In this document: positions 52,501 through 61,288 of the stretch, in pieces
How positions within the stretch are numbered: position 1 is the stretch's first letter
Layout: the number at the start of each line of letters is the position of its first letter
Assembly: GCF_005144885.1 (NCBI RefSeq)
Contig: NZ_CP039690.1
Coordinates: 1-64,000 of the forward strand
Reading direction: 5' to 3'
Source: Phreatobacter stygius
Lineage (GTDB): Bacteria; Pseudomonadota; Alphaproteobacteria; Rhizobiales; Phreatobacteraceae
Length of the DNA stretch: 64,000 nucleotides
Program-made: the position numbers and the translations under genes
The notes under the pieces: generated by a model
The model's database searches: none
Seen by the model: the letters and a program-made list of their open reading frames with translations, nothing else
What the model was told of the DNA's origin: nothing

Positions 52501-52554
52501 ATGAAGCATTTGAATCAGAATCAGAACCTGAACAAACCTTCTCTAACAGACTGA
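52501..52554 (+). CDS. Possible 17-residue small ORF with strong ribosome site
   Basis: ATG-to-TGA frame MKHLNQNQNLNKPSLTD preceded by TGAGGAGCC with 7 bp spacing. It lies on the plus strand in the cysE upstream region. Asn-rich, A-rich codon use differs from neighbours. Could be a leader peptide, or chance. Confidence 0.3.
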   Translation: MKHLNQNQNLNKPSLTD

Positions 52555-52592
52555 TTTTACGAAAGGTTGAATGCGAAACGGGCGCCCGGCCG

Positions 52593-53447
52593 TCAGCCGA
52601 GGAAGGCCAGGATGGCGTCGGCGAAGACATCGTTCTTGTCGCCCGCCACCATGTGGCCGGCGCCGCTGACATCGATGAAACGGGCATGCGGCACCAGCGC
52701 CAGGAAAGCCTCGGCGCTTTCCGGGCTGACGATGTCGGACGAGCCGCCGCGCACCAGCAAGGTCGGCATGGTCAACCCACAAGCCGCTCTTTCAAGCCGC
52801 GCCACCAGTTGCTCAGGGTCGCTATTGACGGCGCGCGGTCCGTCGAAAAAGCGCGGGTCCCAGTGCCAGTACCAGCGTCCGTCGGCGCGCTGGCGGAGGT
52901 TCTTGCGCAGGCCCTCATTGGACCGGGGCTTGGTCCGGTGCGGCAGATAGGCGGCCACCGTGTCGGCCGCCTCGTCGATGCTGGCGAAGCCCTCCTTGGC
53001 CCGCGCCATCATGAAATTCTGCACATGGGCAACGCCGCGCTGTTCCATGCGTGGGGTGATGTCGACCAGCACCAGCGCGGAAAAGCACGCGGCGTCGCCA
53101 AGGGCGTGGAGCGAGGCGAGGCCGCCGAGCGAAGCGCCGATCGCCACCGGCTTGGAACCGAATTGCCGCTCGATCTGACGCCCGAGCGCCACCGCGTCGT
53201 CGCCAAAGTCCTGGAAGGCATAGGCGCCGGTGTCGACCCAGGCGCTGTCGCCATGGCCGCGCTGGTCGACCGGAATGGCGGTGAAGCCGCGCTCGGCGAG
53301 CTTGCGCGCGGTCGCCCGCCAGGCGTGCCGGGTCTGGCCGCCGCCATGCAGCAGCAGCGCCGTGCGCTCGCCATGGCCATAGACGTCGCCTTCGAGCCGG
53401 TTGCCCTCGGCGCCGGTGAAACGCGCATGCCGCGGATGGATCGACAT
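52593..53447 (-). CDS. Alpha/beta hydrolase
   Basis: 284 aa. LLLHGGGQTRHAWRATARKL (oxyanion), VDQRGHGDSAW, GASLGGLASLHAL (catalytic Ser), VRGGSSDIVSPESAEAF (acid) and GAGHMVAGDKND (catalytic His). Cytosolic; resembles peroxidase/esterase-type members. It starts 2 bp after the stop of the next hydrolase gene, forming a two-gene operon of related folds. Substrate unknown. Confidence 0.88.
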   Translation of the reverse strand: MSIHPRHARFTGAEGNRLEGDVYGHGERTALLLHGGGQTRHAWRATARKLAERGFTAIPVDQRGHGDSAWVDTGAYAFQDFGDDAVALGRQIERQFGSKPVAIGASLGGLASLHALGDAACFSALVLVDITPRMEQRGVAHVQNFMMARAKEGFASIDEAADTVAAYLPHRTKPRSNEGLRKNLRQRADGRWYWHWDPRFFDGPRAVNSDPEQLVARLERAACGLTMPTLLVRGGSSDIVSPESAEAFLALVPHARFIDVSGAGHMVAGDKNDVFADAILAFLG

Positions 53448-53448
53448 A

Positions 53449-54228
53449 TCAGGGACGACGCGACAGGAACTGGACGACGCCGGCCTTGAACACCTTGTCG
53501 CCGACCGCCGGCATATGGTCGCGGTCCGGGATATCCAGCGCCTCGCCTTTCGGGATGAGGGCTGCCAGCGGCTCCGGCTCGCCAGCGATCTGATCCTTGG
53601 TACCGACCGCGACCAGGGTCGGGCAGCGGATCTCGCCGACCTCCTCGGCCGTCATCAGGTTACGCGAGCCGCGGATGCAGGCGGCCAGCGCCGCCCGGTC
53701 CGACCGGGTCTGGTTGGCGAAGGCGCGGAACATCCGCCCCTGCGGATCGGTGACCTCGTCCAGCGACGGCGCTTCCAGCGCGTCGGCAATGGTCTCGGGC
53801 AGGCCGACGCCGTCGACCAGCTTGATGCCGAGGCCGCCGAGCACGGCGGAACGAACCCGTGCGGGGTGGCGCAGCGCCAGGAAGGCGGTGATCCTGGCGC
53901 CCATCGAATAACCGAGCACGTCGGCCGTCTCGAGGCCGAGATGGTCCATCAGGCCGCGGGCGTCCTCGGCCATGACAGTGGTGTGGTAGGCAGCGGGATC
54001 ATAGAGCTTCTCGGACGCGCCGTGGCCGCGATTGTCGAGCGCGATGACCCGCCGGCCGGCCTTGGTCAGCGTCTCGACCCAGCCGGGATAGACCCAGTTG
54101 ACATGGGCCGAGGAGGCGAAACCGTGAATGCACAGGATCGGCTCGCCCTCGCCGACATCGAAATAGGCGATGGCGACGCCGGCGGAGGCAAAGGTCTGGA
54201 GCGGCAGGGGCGTCGGAAGTGCGGGCAT
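53449..54228 (-). CDS. Alpha/beta hydrolase
   Basis: 259 aa. ILCIHGFASSAHVNWVYPGW, LDNRGHGASEKLYDP, GYSMGARITAFLALRHP (catalytic Ser), VGTKDQIAG (acid) and PDRDHMPAVGDK (His). Upstream gene of the two-hydrolase operon. Not closely similar to its neighbour outside the fold. Substrate unknown. Divergent from the family 3 glycosidase. Confidence 0.88.
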   Translation of the reverse strand: MPALPTPLPLQTFASAGVAIAYFDVGEGEPILCIHGFASSAHVNWVYPGWVETLTKAGRRVIALDNRGHGASEKLYDPAAYHTTVMAEDARGLMDHLGLETADVLGYSMGARITAFLALRHPARVRSAVLGGLGIKLVDGVGLPETIADALEAPSLDEVTDPQGRMFRAFANQTRSDRAALAACIRGSRNLMTAEEVGEIRCPTLVAVGTKDQIAGEPEPLAALIPKGEALDIPDRDHMPAVGDKVFKAGVVQFLSRRP

Positions 54229-54387
54229 GGAGGCTTTCTAGCCGGCTGAAGCGGCCGGCGGAAGAGCTCTGGCGTGGCGCGGCCATGCACGACCCTGCGC
54301 CGCCATGACGCCGGGGGCGGTATGATGACAGGGCCTGCGCCACGCGCTACCCATGGTCCTCATTGTTGCGGAGCACCATCAGACCCC

Positions 54388-56631
54388 ATGCCCACCGTCC
54401 TCGTCCGAGCCCTCGCCTTCACTCTGATGACGCTGTCTCTGGCGACGCTGTCCGCCGTGCCACTGTCGGCCCAGGCCGACCGCGGCCTCGCCTGGAGAAC
54501 CGGCGACGAGGCCCAGGCGATCGAGCGGCGCGTCGAGGCCTTGCTGGCGCGCATGACGCTCGACGAGAAGATCGGCCAGCTCAACCTGACCGGCCGCGGC
54601 GACGGCTTCGATCCTCAGTGGGTGGCGACCGGCCGCTCCGGCGCGGTGATGAATTTCATCGATCCGGCCGAGGTCCGCCGCCTGCAGGATCTGGTCCAGG
54701 CGAGCCGCCTGAAGATCCCGCTGATCATTGGCCTCGACGCGATCCATGGCTTTGCCACCTATTTTCCCCAGCCGATCGGCCAGGCCGCGACCTTCGACCC
54801 GCGCCTGATCGAGCTTGCCGCCTATTGGACCGCCCGGGAATCGCGCGCCGCCGGCGTCAACTGGACCTTCGCGCCGATGGTCGACCTGACCCGCGATCCG
54901 CGCTGGGGCCGGGTCTTCGAGGGCGCCGGCGAAGACGTCCATCTCGCCACCATCGTCGCCGCGGCCCGGGTCCGCGGCTATCACCGCGGTGGGCTTGGCA
55001 CCAGCGTCAAACATTTCGCCGGTTACGGCGAGGCCGAGGCCGGACGCGACTATAACAGCGTCTGGATCCCGCCCTCCAAGCTGCTCGACCTCCACGTGCC
55101 GCCCTTCCTGGCGGCGATCCGCGCCGGCGCCTTCACCGCCATGACCTCGCTCAGCGCCATGAACGGCGTGCCGGCCACCGCCGACCGTCCGCTGCTCACC
55201 GGCCTGCTCAAGGGCCGGCTCGGCTTTCGTGGTTTCGTCGTCTCCGACTTCGCCTCGATCGAGGAGCTGATCAACCACGGCGTCGCCGCCGACGGCGCCG
55301 AAGCGGCGCGCAAGGCCCTGCTCGCCGGCGTCGACATGGACATGTTCTCCGGCCTGTTCATCCGCCATCTCGCCGATGAGGTGCGCGCCGAACGGGTGCC
55401 GGTGGCCGCCATCGACGAGGCGGTCCGGCGGATCCTCCGGGTCAAGTTCCATATGGGCCTGTTCGACGCCCCACCGGTCGACCCGGCGGCAACGGCTGGC
55501 CAGATCACCACCCAGCCGGCGCGCGAGGCGGCCCTCGAGGTCGCGCGCGAGGCCATGGTGCTGCTGAAGAACGACGGCGACATCCTGCCGATCCGTCCCG
55601 ACGTCCGGTCGATCGCCGTCATCGGCGCGCTCGGCATGATCGATGACGACTGGCAATATGGCGACAATGTCGGCCTGCCGCGCATCCGCCGCCCGACCGT
55701 CCAGGGCGAGCTGGCCCGCCAGCTCGGACCGGATGTGAAGATCACCGCCCAGGCCGGGCTGACCACCATTTGCGGCACCGAATTCGCCGATCGCGAAGCC
55801 ACCCTCCGCGCCGCCCGCGAGGCCGACCTGATCGTCGCCGTGCTCGGCGAGGAATGCGAGTTCATGGGCGAAAGCGCCTCACGCACCAGGCTCGACCTGC
55901 CCGGCGTCCAGGGCCAGCTGCTCGACGACCTCATCGCCACCGGCAAGCCGGTGGTGCTGGTGCTGAAGACCGCGCGGCCGCTGGTCCTGACTGATATCGC
56001 GGCGCGCGTGCCGGCGATCATCCAGAGCTTCCATCTGGGATCACAGGGCCGTGTCGCCATTGGCGAAGTGCTGACCGGCCGGGTCAACCCGAGCGGCAAG
56101 CTGCCGATGAGCATGCCGCGTTCGGTTGGCCAGATCCCGGTCTATTACGACCAGTTGCCGACCGGCCGGCCGCTGCGCAAGGGCGAGCGCTACGAGACCT
56201 CCTTCGTCGACGAGCGCAACGAACCGCTGTTTCCCTTCGGTTTCGGCCTCTCCTACACCCGCTTCACGCTTGACGCGCTGACGCTCGACAGCGCCAGCGT
56301 GCCGCTGAACGGCACGATTGCCGGCTCGGTCCGGCTCGCCAATGTCGGCAGCCGCGACGGGCGCGAAGTGGTGCAGGTCTATCTGCGCCAGCGCGTCGGC
56401 TCGCGCTCGCGCCCGCTCCGGCAATTGCGGGCCTTCGACAAGGTGACGCTTGGCGCCGGCGCCAGCCAGACCGTGCGCTTCGCCGTGCCGGTGGAAGCCC
56501 TCGGCTTCCATGACGACCAGGGCCGGCGCCATCTCGAGCCCGGCCTCTACGACGTCTTCGTCGGCACCGATTCGCGCGCCGAACTGACCGCGACCGTGAC
56601 GGTGAGAGGGCGAGTGGCGAATAACGACTAG
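54388..56631 (+). CDS. bglX: Glycoside hydrolase family 3 (beta-glucosidase, BglX-like)
   Basis: 747 aa with signal peptide MPTVLVRALAFTLMTLSLAT ending LSAQA, so periplasmic. GH3 N-domain: FIDPAEVRRLQDLVQASRLK, IIGLDAIHGFATYFPQ, WGRVFEGAGEDVHL, KHFAGYGEAEAGRDYN and VSDFASIEELINHG, in which Asp is the catalytic nucleophile; then the C-domain (ALEVAREAMVLLKNDGDILP, ECEFMGESASRTRLDLPGVQ) and a fibronectin III-like end (VYLRQRVGSRSRPLRQLRAF). It cleaves beta-glucosides or related sugars. No sugar transporter adjacent. The stop adjoins a GAATGGC repeat. Confidence 0.92.
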   Translation: MPTVLVRALAFTLMTLSLATLSAVPLSAQADRGLAWRTGDEAQAIERRVEALLARMTLDEKIGQLNLTGRGDGFDPQWVATGRSGAVMNFIDPAEVRRLQDLVQASRLKIPLIIGLDAIHGFATYFPQPIGQAATFDPRLIELAAYWTARESRAAGVNWTFAPMVDLTRDPRWGRVFEGAGEDVHLATIVAAARVRGYHRGGLGTSVKHFAGYGEAEAGRDYNSVWIPPSKLLDLHVPPFLAAIRAGAFTAMTSLSAMNGVPATADRPLLTGLLKGRLGFRGFVVSDFASIEELINHGVAADGAEAARKALLAGVDMDMFSGLFIRHLADEVRAERVPVAAIDEAVRRILRVKFHMGLFDAPPVDPAATAGQITTQPAREAALEVAREAMVLLKNDGDILPIRPDVRSIAVIGALGMIDDDWQYGDNVGLPRIRRPTVQGELARQLGPDVKITAQAGLTTICGTEFADREATLRAAREADLIVAVLGEECEFMGESASRTRLDLPGVQGQLLDDLIATGKPVVLVLKTARPLVLTDIAARVPAIIQSFHLGSQGRVAIGEVLTGRVNPSGKLPMSMPRSVGQIPVYYDQLPTGRPLRKGERYETSFVDERNEPLFPFGFGLSYTRFTLDALTLDSASVPLNGTIAGSVRLANVGSRDGREVVQVYLRQRVGSRSRPLRQLRAFDKVTLGAGASQTVRFAVPVEALGFHDDQGRRHLEPGLYDVFVGTDSRAELTATVTVRGRVANND

Positions 56632-56922
56632 CGAATGGGGAATGGCGAATGGCGAATGGGGATGATGCGGCGAGCGAAGTGCGCGTAAACCCTCTCCCGC
56701 GAGCGGGAGAGGGTGGCGCCGTCAGGCGCCGGGTGAGGGTCTAAAGCAGCACCCGACCCATCATTTCCGGCGGAAATGCACGGCGCGCGGTGACGCAACC
56801 ACCCTCACCCGGCCGCTCCGCGGCCACCCTCTCCCGCGAAGGCGCGGGCGAGGGTTCGCGCAGCCCTCTTCGCCGGGCTGACGCCTTCCCTACTCGCTAT
56901 TCGCCGCTCGCCATTCGCCCAC
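56632..56922. repeat. REP-like intergenic repeat module
   Basis: 291 bp with nested palindromes: a GAATGGCG run after the bglX stop, the stem CCCTCTCCCGC/GCGGGAGAGGG at 56690-56713, a GGCGCC-GTCA-GGCGCC hairpin, a second CCACCCTCTCCCGCG block near 56823, and an inverted CTATTCGCCGCTCGCCATTC copy near 56893. Similar pieces occur at 38519-38536. Confidence 0.7.
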
Positions 56923-57678
56923 TCACTTGCCCACATTCGACCCCGAATAGGGCGGCGGCGGAATATCCATATGGGCCTTGCGCAGCGCCGCCGACCAGCG
57001 CTCGCGCAGGTCGTGGAAATAGGGCTCGCCCGGCTCGATCCGGTAATTGGTCTCGACCTTCGCCTCGCCGCGCGGCATCACCGCGATGTCGATCGGCATG
57101 CCGACGCCGAGATTGGAGCGCATGGTCGAATCCATCGACACCAGGCCGATCTTCAGGGCGTCGTTGAGGGTGGTGTCGTATTTGATCGCGCGGTCGAGGA
57201 TCGGCTTGCCATATTTGTGCTCGCCGATCTGCAGATAGGGCGTGTCGACCGTGCATTCGATGCAATTGCCCGCAGCATAGATCATGAACAGGCGCAGCCG
57301 CCGCTGGCTGATCTGGCCGCCGAACAGGAACGACGCCTCGAACTTGATGCCGTCCTGGTCGAGGCCGGGACCGTCGAGCGAACGCACCATGCGGATCGCC
57401 CGGCCGACCCGCTGTGCCGCCTGGAACATGGTCGGCGCGTTCATGATCGTCTCGATCTCGCCGGTCTCCTCGTTGCGCAGGCCCTCGTTGAGGAAGCCAA
57501 GCACCGACTGGGTGATCGACAGGTTGCCGGCGGAGGCGAGCGCGATCGCCCGCTCGCCCGGCTTCTCGAACACCTGCAGCTTGCGGAAGGTCGAGATATT
57601 GTCGAGGCCAGCATTGGTGCGGGTGTCGGCGATCATCACCAGACCGTCGCGCACCAGAATGCCGCAGCAATAGGTCAT
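56923..57678 (-). CDS. Anbu: proteasome-related Ntn hydrolase
   Basis: 251 aa. MTYCCGILVRDGLVMIADTR exposes Thr after loss of Met; Asp17 and Lys32 (counted from that Thr) are in place of the proteasome catalytic residues. TNAGLDNISTFRKLQVFEKP and ALASAGNLSITQSVLGFLNE are typical for Anbu (ancestral beta-subunit), which forms open helical rings instead of the closed proteasome barrel. Its proteolytic role is unproven. It is divergent, by 195 bp, from the three partner genes (ATP-grasp, alpha-E, transglutaminase-like) that accompany Anbu in many genomes. Confidence 0.93.
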   Translation of the reverse strand: MTYCCGILVRDGLVMIADTRTNAGLDNISTFRKLQVFEKPGERAIALASAGNLSITQSVLGFLNEGLRNEETGEIETIMNAPTMFQAAQRVGRAIRMVRSLDGPGLDQDGIKFEASFLFGGQISQRRLRLFMIYAAGNCIECTVDTPYLQIGEHKYGKPILDRAIKYDTTLNDALKIGLVSMDSTMRSNLGVGMPIDIAVMPRGEAKVETNYRIEPGEPYFHDLRERWSAALRKAHMDIPPPPYSGSNVGK

Positions 57679-57873
57679 CGGGGTTCTCCAATCGCGATCG
57701 GCATAACCGGCGGGCCTTGCCCACGCAACCGCCCGCCGGAGGCCGTTCGCTGTGCAGATGCGAAAGGCCCCTTCCCTCCGGCGGTATTTTACCGCTAGCT
57801 TGGTCGTCGAAGCATTCAGACCGGTCCGTCAGAGAAAGGCGCTGCTTCGTCTTCCAGAGGGGATCAACTGCGT

Positions 57874-59301
57874 ATGCCGGATGACGTAGCGGCCTTTGAC
57901 GAAATGAACATTGCGGGCGGTGGCGTCCGTCCGGCCTACGAAACTCTGGCGCATTGGCTGAAATCGGTCCCTGAGGGCCTGCTCGAAACCCGGGCCCGCG
58001 AGGCGGAAGCGCTGTTCCGGCGCATCGGCATCACCTTTGCCGTCTATGGCGACGCGGAATCGACCGAGCGGCTGATCCCTTTCGATGTTGTGCCGCGGGT
58101 GCTGACCTATGCCGAGTGGGCGACGCTGTCGGGTGGCCTGACCCAGCGGGTCAAGGCGATCAACGCCTTCCTCAATGACGTCTATGGCCGGCGCGAGATC
58201 TTGCGAGCCGGCATCGTTCCGGAAGACCTGGTCTACCGCAATCCGGCGTTCCGTCCGGAGATGAACCAGCAGCCGGTGCCCCATGGCATCTATGTGATGA
58301 TTGCCGGCATCGACATCGTGCGCGTCGACGGCGACACCTTCTACGTGCTCGAGGACAATGCCCGTACCCCCTCGGGCGTCTCCTACATGCTGGAGAACCG
58401 CGAGGTCATGTTCCGGCTGTTCCCGGAACTGTTCGCCCAGCACCGCGTGGCGCCGGTCGAGAACTATACCGACGACCTGCTGGCGACCTTGAAATCGGTG
58501 GCACCCATTTCGGCTTCCGCCGACCCGACCTGTGTGCTGCTGACGCCCGGCCAGTTCAACTCGGCCTATTACGAGCACACGTTCCTCGCCGACAAGCTGG
58601 GCGTCGAACTGGTCGAGGGCCGCGACCTCTTCGTCAAGGGCGACATCGTCTACATGCGCACCACCCAGGGGCCGAAGCGGGTCGACGTGATCTATCGCCG
58701 CCTCGACGACGAGTTCCTCGACCCGCTCACCTTCCGGCCCGATTCGGCGCTCGGCGTGCCCGGCCTGATCTCGGCCTATCACCACGGCAATGTGACGCTC
58801 GCCAATGCGGTCGGCACCGGGGTTGCCGACGACAAGGCGGTCTACAGCTACATGCCGGAGATCGTGAAATTCTATCTCGGCGAGGAGCCGATCCTGAAGA
58901 ACGTGCCGACCTTCCGCTGCCGTGAGGCCGACGGGCTCGGCTACGTGCTCGACAACCTGAAAGACCTGGTGGTCAAGGAAGTCCATGGGTCCGGCGGCTA
59001 CGGCATGCTGATCGGGCCGAAGGCGACCAGCGCCGAGATCGAGATCTTCCGCCAGAAGCTCAAGAAGGACCCGGAGAACTTCATCGCCCAGCCGACCTTG
59101 GCGCTGTCGACCTGTCCGACGCTGGTCGAGGAAGGCGTCGCGCCGCGCCATGTCGACCTCAGGCCCTTCGTGCTGACCGGTCGCGACAAGGTGCGCATCG
59201 TGCCGGGGGGATTGACCCGCGTCGCGCTGAAACAGGGCTCGCTCGTGGTCAATTCCAGCCAGGGCGGTGGCACCAAGGACACCTGGGTATTGGATTGCTG
59301 A
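57874..59301 (+). CDS. Circularly permuted ATP-grasp protein of the Anbu cluster
   Basis: 475 aa, family COG2308 (DUF404/DUF407). Conserved: GITFAVYGDAESTERLIPFD, NAFLNDVYGRREILRAGIVP, GIDIVRVDGDTFYVLEDNAR, LTPGQFNSAYYEHTFLADKL, and the ATP-grasp KEVHGSGGYGMLIGPKATS loop near the C-terminal side, as expected after circular permutation. It is thought to make peptide-type bonds, but substrate unknown. First of three genes with 9 and 120 bp gaps. Confidence 0.92.
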   Translation: MPDDVAAFDEMNIAGGGVRPAYETLAHWLKSVPEGLLETRAREAEALFRRIGITFAVYGDAESTERLIPFDVVPRVLTYAEWATLSGGLTQRVKAINAFLNDVYGRREILRAGIVPEDLVYRNPAFRPEMNQQPVPHGIYVMIAGIDIVRVDGDTFYVLEDNARTPSGVSYMLENREVMFRLFPELFAQHRVAPVENYTDDLLATLKSVAPISASADPTCVLLTPGQFNSAYYEHTFLADKLGVELVEGRDLFVKGDIVYMRTTQGPKRVDVIYRRLDDEFLDPLTFRPDSALGVPGLISAYHHGNVTLANAVGTGVADDKAVYSYMPEIVKFYLGEEPILKNVPTFRCREADGLGYVLDNLKDLVVKEVHGSGGYGMLIGPKATSAEIEIFRQKLKKDPENFIAQPTLALSTCPTLVEEGVAPRHVDLRPFVLTGRDKVRIVPGGLTRVALKQGSLVVNSSQGGGTKDTWVLDC

Positions 59302-59310
59302 GGTCTCAGG

Positions 59311-60255
59311 ATGCTGTCCCGCACCGCCGATAACCTGTTCTGGCTCGCCCGCTATGTCGAGCGCGCCGAATATCTCGCCCGCATCATCGAAGCCTCGACC
59401 AGGCTCGCCAATCTGCCCTCGGCCTATGCCGGCTCGTCGAATGAATGGGAATCGGCGGTCGCCACCGCCGGCTGCGCGCCGCTGTTCTACCAGAACTACG
59501 ACAAGGCGACGCGCGAGACGGTGATCGATTTCCTGGCCTTTTCGCCGGACAATCCCTCCTCGATCCGCTCCTGTTTCGAGGTCGCCCGCACCAATGCCCG
59601 CTCGGTGCGCACCGCGCTGACCATGGACATGTGGGACGCGATCAATTCGGCCTGGCTCGATCTCGGCAAATACCGCGCGAGCAACCTGAAGCAGGACGAA
59701 CAGCTCGGCGGCTTCCTGTCCTTCGTCAAGGAAACCGGCCTGCGCTTCGACGGCTCGGCCTACCGGACCATGCTCCGGAGCGACGGCTACTGGTTCTCGC
59801 GGCTGGGCGTGATGATCGAACGTGCCGACAACACCGCCCGCATCCTCGACGTCAAATATCATGTGCTGCTGCCCGACGCCGAACATATCGGCGGCTCGCT
59901 CGACTATTTCCAATGGTCGGCGATCCTGCGCGCGGTGTCGGCACTGACCGCCTATCACTGGGTCTACAAGGAGAGCCTCAAACCCTGGCTGGTCGCCGAT
60001 CTGCTGATCCTCAACGACCAGATGCCGCGCTCGCTCGCCGCCTGTTACGAGAGCCTGGTGCGCAATCTCGACAGTCTCTCGCTCGCTTATGGCCGCCAGG
60101 GCCCGGCCCAGCGAGCGGCCCGCGCCATCCGCACCAAGCTCGAAAACGCCCGCATCGACGACGTCTTCCAGTCGGGCCTGCACGAGTTCGTGTCCGACTT
60201 CATTGCCGACAACAACCGGCTTGGCGCCGCGATCACCCAGCAATACCTGACCTGA
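59311..60255 (+). CDS. Alpha-E domain protein (DUF403) of the Anbu cluster
   Basis: 314 aa, all-helical. MLSRTADNLFWLARYVERAE is the family start, with FEVARTNARSVRTALTMDMW, RSDGYWFSRLGVMIERADNT and the C-terminal RNLDSLSLAYGRQG. Family COG2307; the role is unknown, though it always accompanies the ATP-grasp protein, to which it may be a partner. 9 bp after the ATP-grasp stop. Confidence 0.92.
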   Translation: MLSRTADNLFWLARYVERAEYLARIIEASTRLANLPSAYAGSSNEWESAVATAGCAPLFYQNYDKATRETVIDFLAFSPDNPSSIRSCFEVARTNARSVRTALTMDMWDAINSAWLDLGKYRASNLKQDEQLGGFLSFVKETGLRFDGSAYRTMLRSDGYWFSRLGVMIERADNTARILDVKYHVLLPDAEHIGGSLDYFQWSAILRAVSALTAYHWVYKESLKPWLVADLLILNDQMPRSLAACYESLVRNLDSLSLAYGRQGPAQRAARAIRTKLENARIDDVFQSGLHEFVSDFIADNNRLGAAITQQYLT

Positions 60256-60375
60256 GGGCGCGCGCGGCGCCGGCCGCCGCGCCTGTTCATATCCGGCCAG
60301 CGCATATTGACAGGCAGGGCGGCGGTCCCATCCTTCGACCCGTCCCCTCGAGAATCGACCAGCAAGGCCCCGATC

Positions 60376-61203
60376 ATGCGCATCCGCATCGCACATGAGA
60401 CCATCTACAGCTATGGCACGCCGGCCCAGGCGGTGATCCAGACGCTGCGCCTGACGCCGCGCAATTTCAGCGGCCAGCATGTCGCGAAATGGCGCATCGA
60501 GGTCGACCAGGACTGCCGCCTGGACGCCCATGAGGACGCCTTCGGCAACATCACCCATACCTTTTCGGCGACCGGCCCGATCGAGCGGCTGGCGGTCAGG
60601 GTCGAAGGCCTGGTCGAGACCACCGACACGGCCGGCGTCGTGCGCGGCTCGGTCGAGCGCTTCCCGCCCGGCCTGTTCCTGCGCGAGACCGACCTGACCC
60701 GTGCCGACGACGCGGTGCGCGGCTATGCCACCGAACGCCAGGCCGCCGCCGGCGGCGAGAGGCTCGCCACCCTCCATGCCCTGATGGACGGGCTTTACGA
60801 GGACATGCAGTTCGACAAGGACCCGACCCATTCCGCCACCACCGCGGCGGAAGCATTCCACTTGAAGCGCGGCGTCTGCCAGGACTTCGCCCATATCTTC
60901 ATCGCCGCGGCCCGCCACCTGGCGATCCCGGCGCGCTATATCGGCGGCTATTTCCTGCATGACGACGGCACCGTCGACCAGGAAGCGGGACATGCCTGGG
61001 CCGAAGCTTATGTCGACGGCCTCGGCTGGGTCAGCTTCGATCCCGCCAACAATGTCTGCCCGACGGAAGCCCATATCCGCATCGCCGCCGGCCTCGACTA
61101 TCTCAACGCCGCCCCGGTGCGCGGCACCCGTTATGGCGGCGACGGCGAGCACCTGTCGGTCAAGGTGCAGGTCGACCAGGCCGCGCGTCAGGTCCAGAGC
61201 TGA
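60376..61203 (+). CDS. Transglutaminase-like peptidase of the Anbu cluster
   Basis: 275 aa, COG1305 type with an N-terminal beta domain (MRIRIAHETIYSYGTPAQAV, TLRLTPRNFSGQHVAKW). The triad is Cys in FHLKRGVCQDFAHIFIAAAR, His in AGHAWAEAYVDGLGWVSFDP and Asp in the same stretch. No signal peptide, so cytosolic. Probably cleaves or transfers amide bonds made by the ATP-grasp protein. Start ATG 60376 fits the family start; 120 bp after the alpha-E stop. Confidence 0.92.
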   Translation: MRIRIAHETIYSYGTPAQAVIQTLRLTPRNFSGQHVAKWRIEVDQDCRLDAHEDAFGNITHTFSATGPIERLAVRVEGLVETTDTAGVVRGSVERFPPGLFLRETDLTRADDAVRGYATERQAAAGGERLATLHALMDGLYEDMQFDKDPTHSATTAAEAFHLKRGVCQDFAHIFIAAARHLAIPARYIGGYFLHDDGTVDQEAGHAWAEAYVDGLGWVSFDPANNVCPTEAHIRIAAGLDYLNAAPVRGTRYGGDGEHLSVKVQVDQAARQVQS

Positions 61204-61288
61204 CGCGCAATCTTGAACGTGCAGTCGTGCCGGCGCGGGCGTAAGACAGAGCGGCCACCGCCCGAACGCCAGCCTGCCGGAGACCCGC

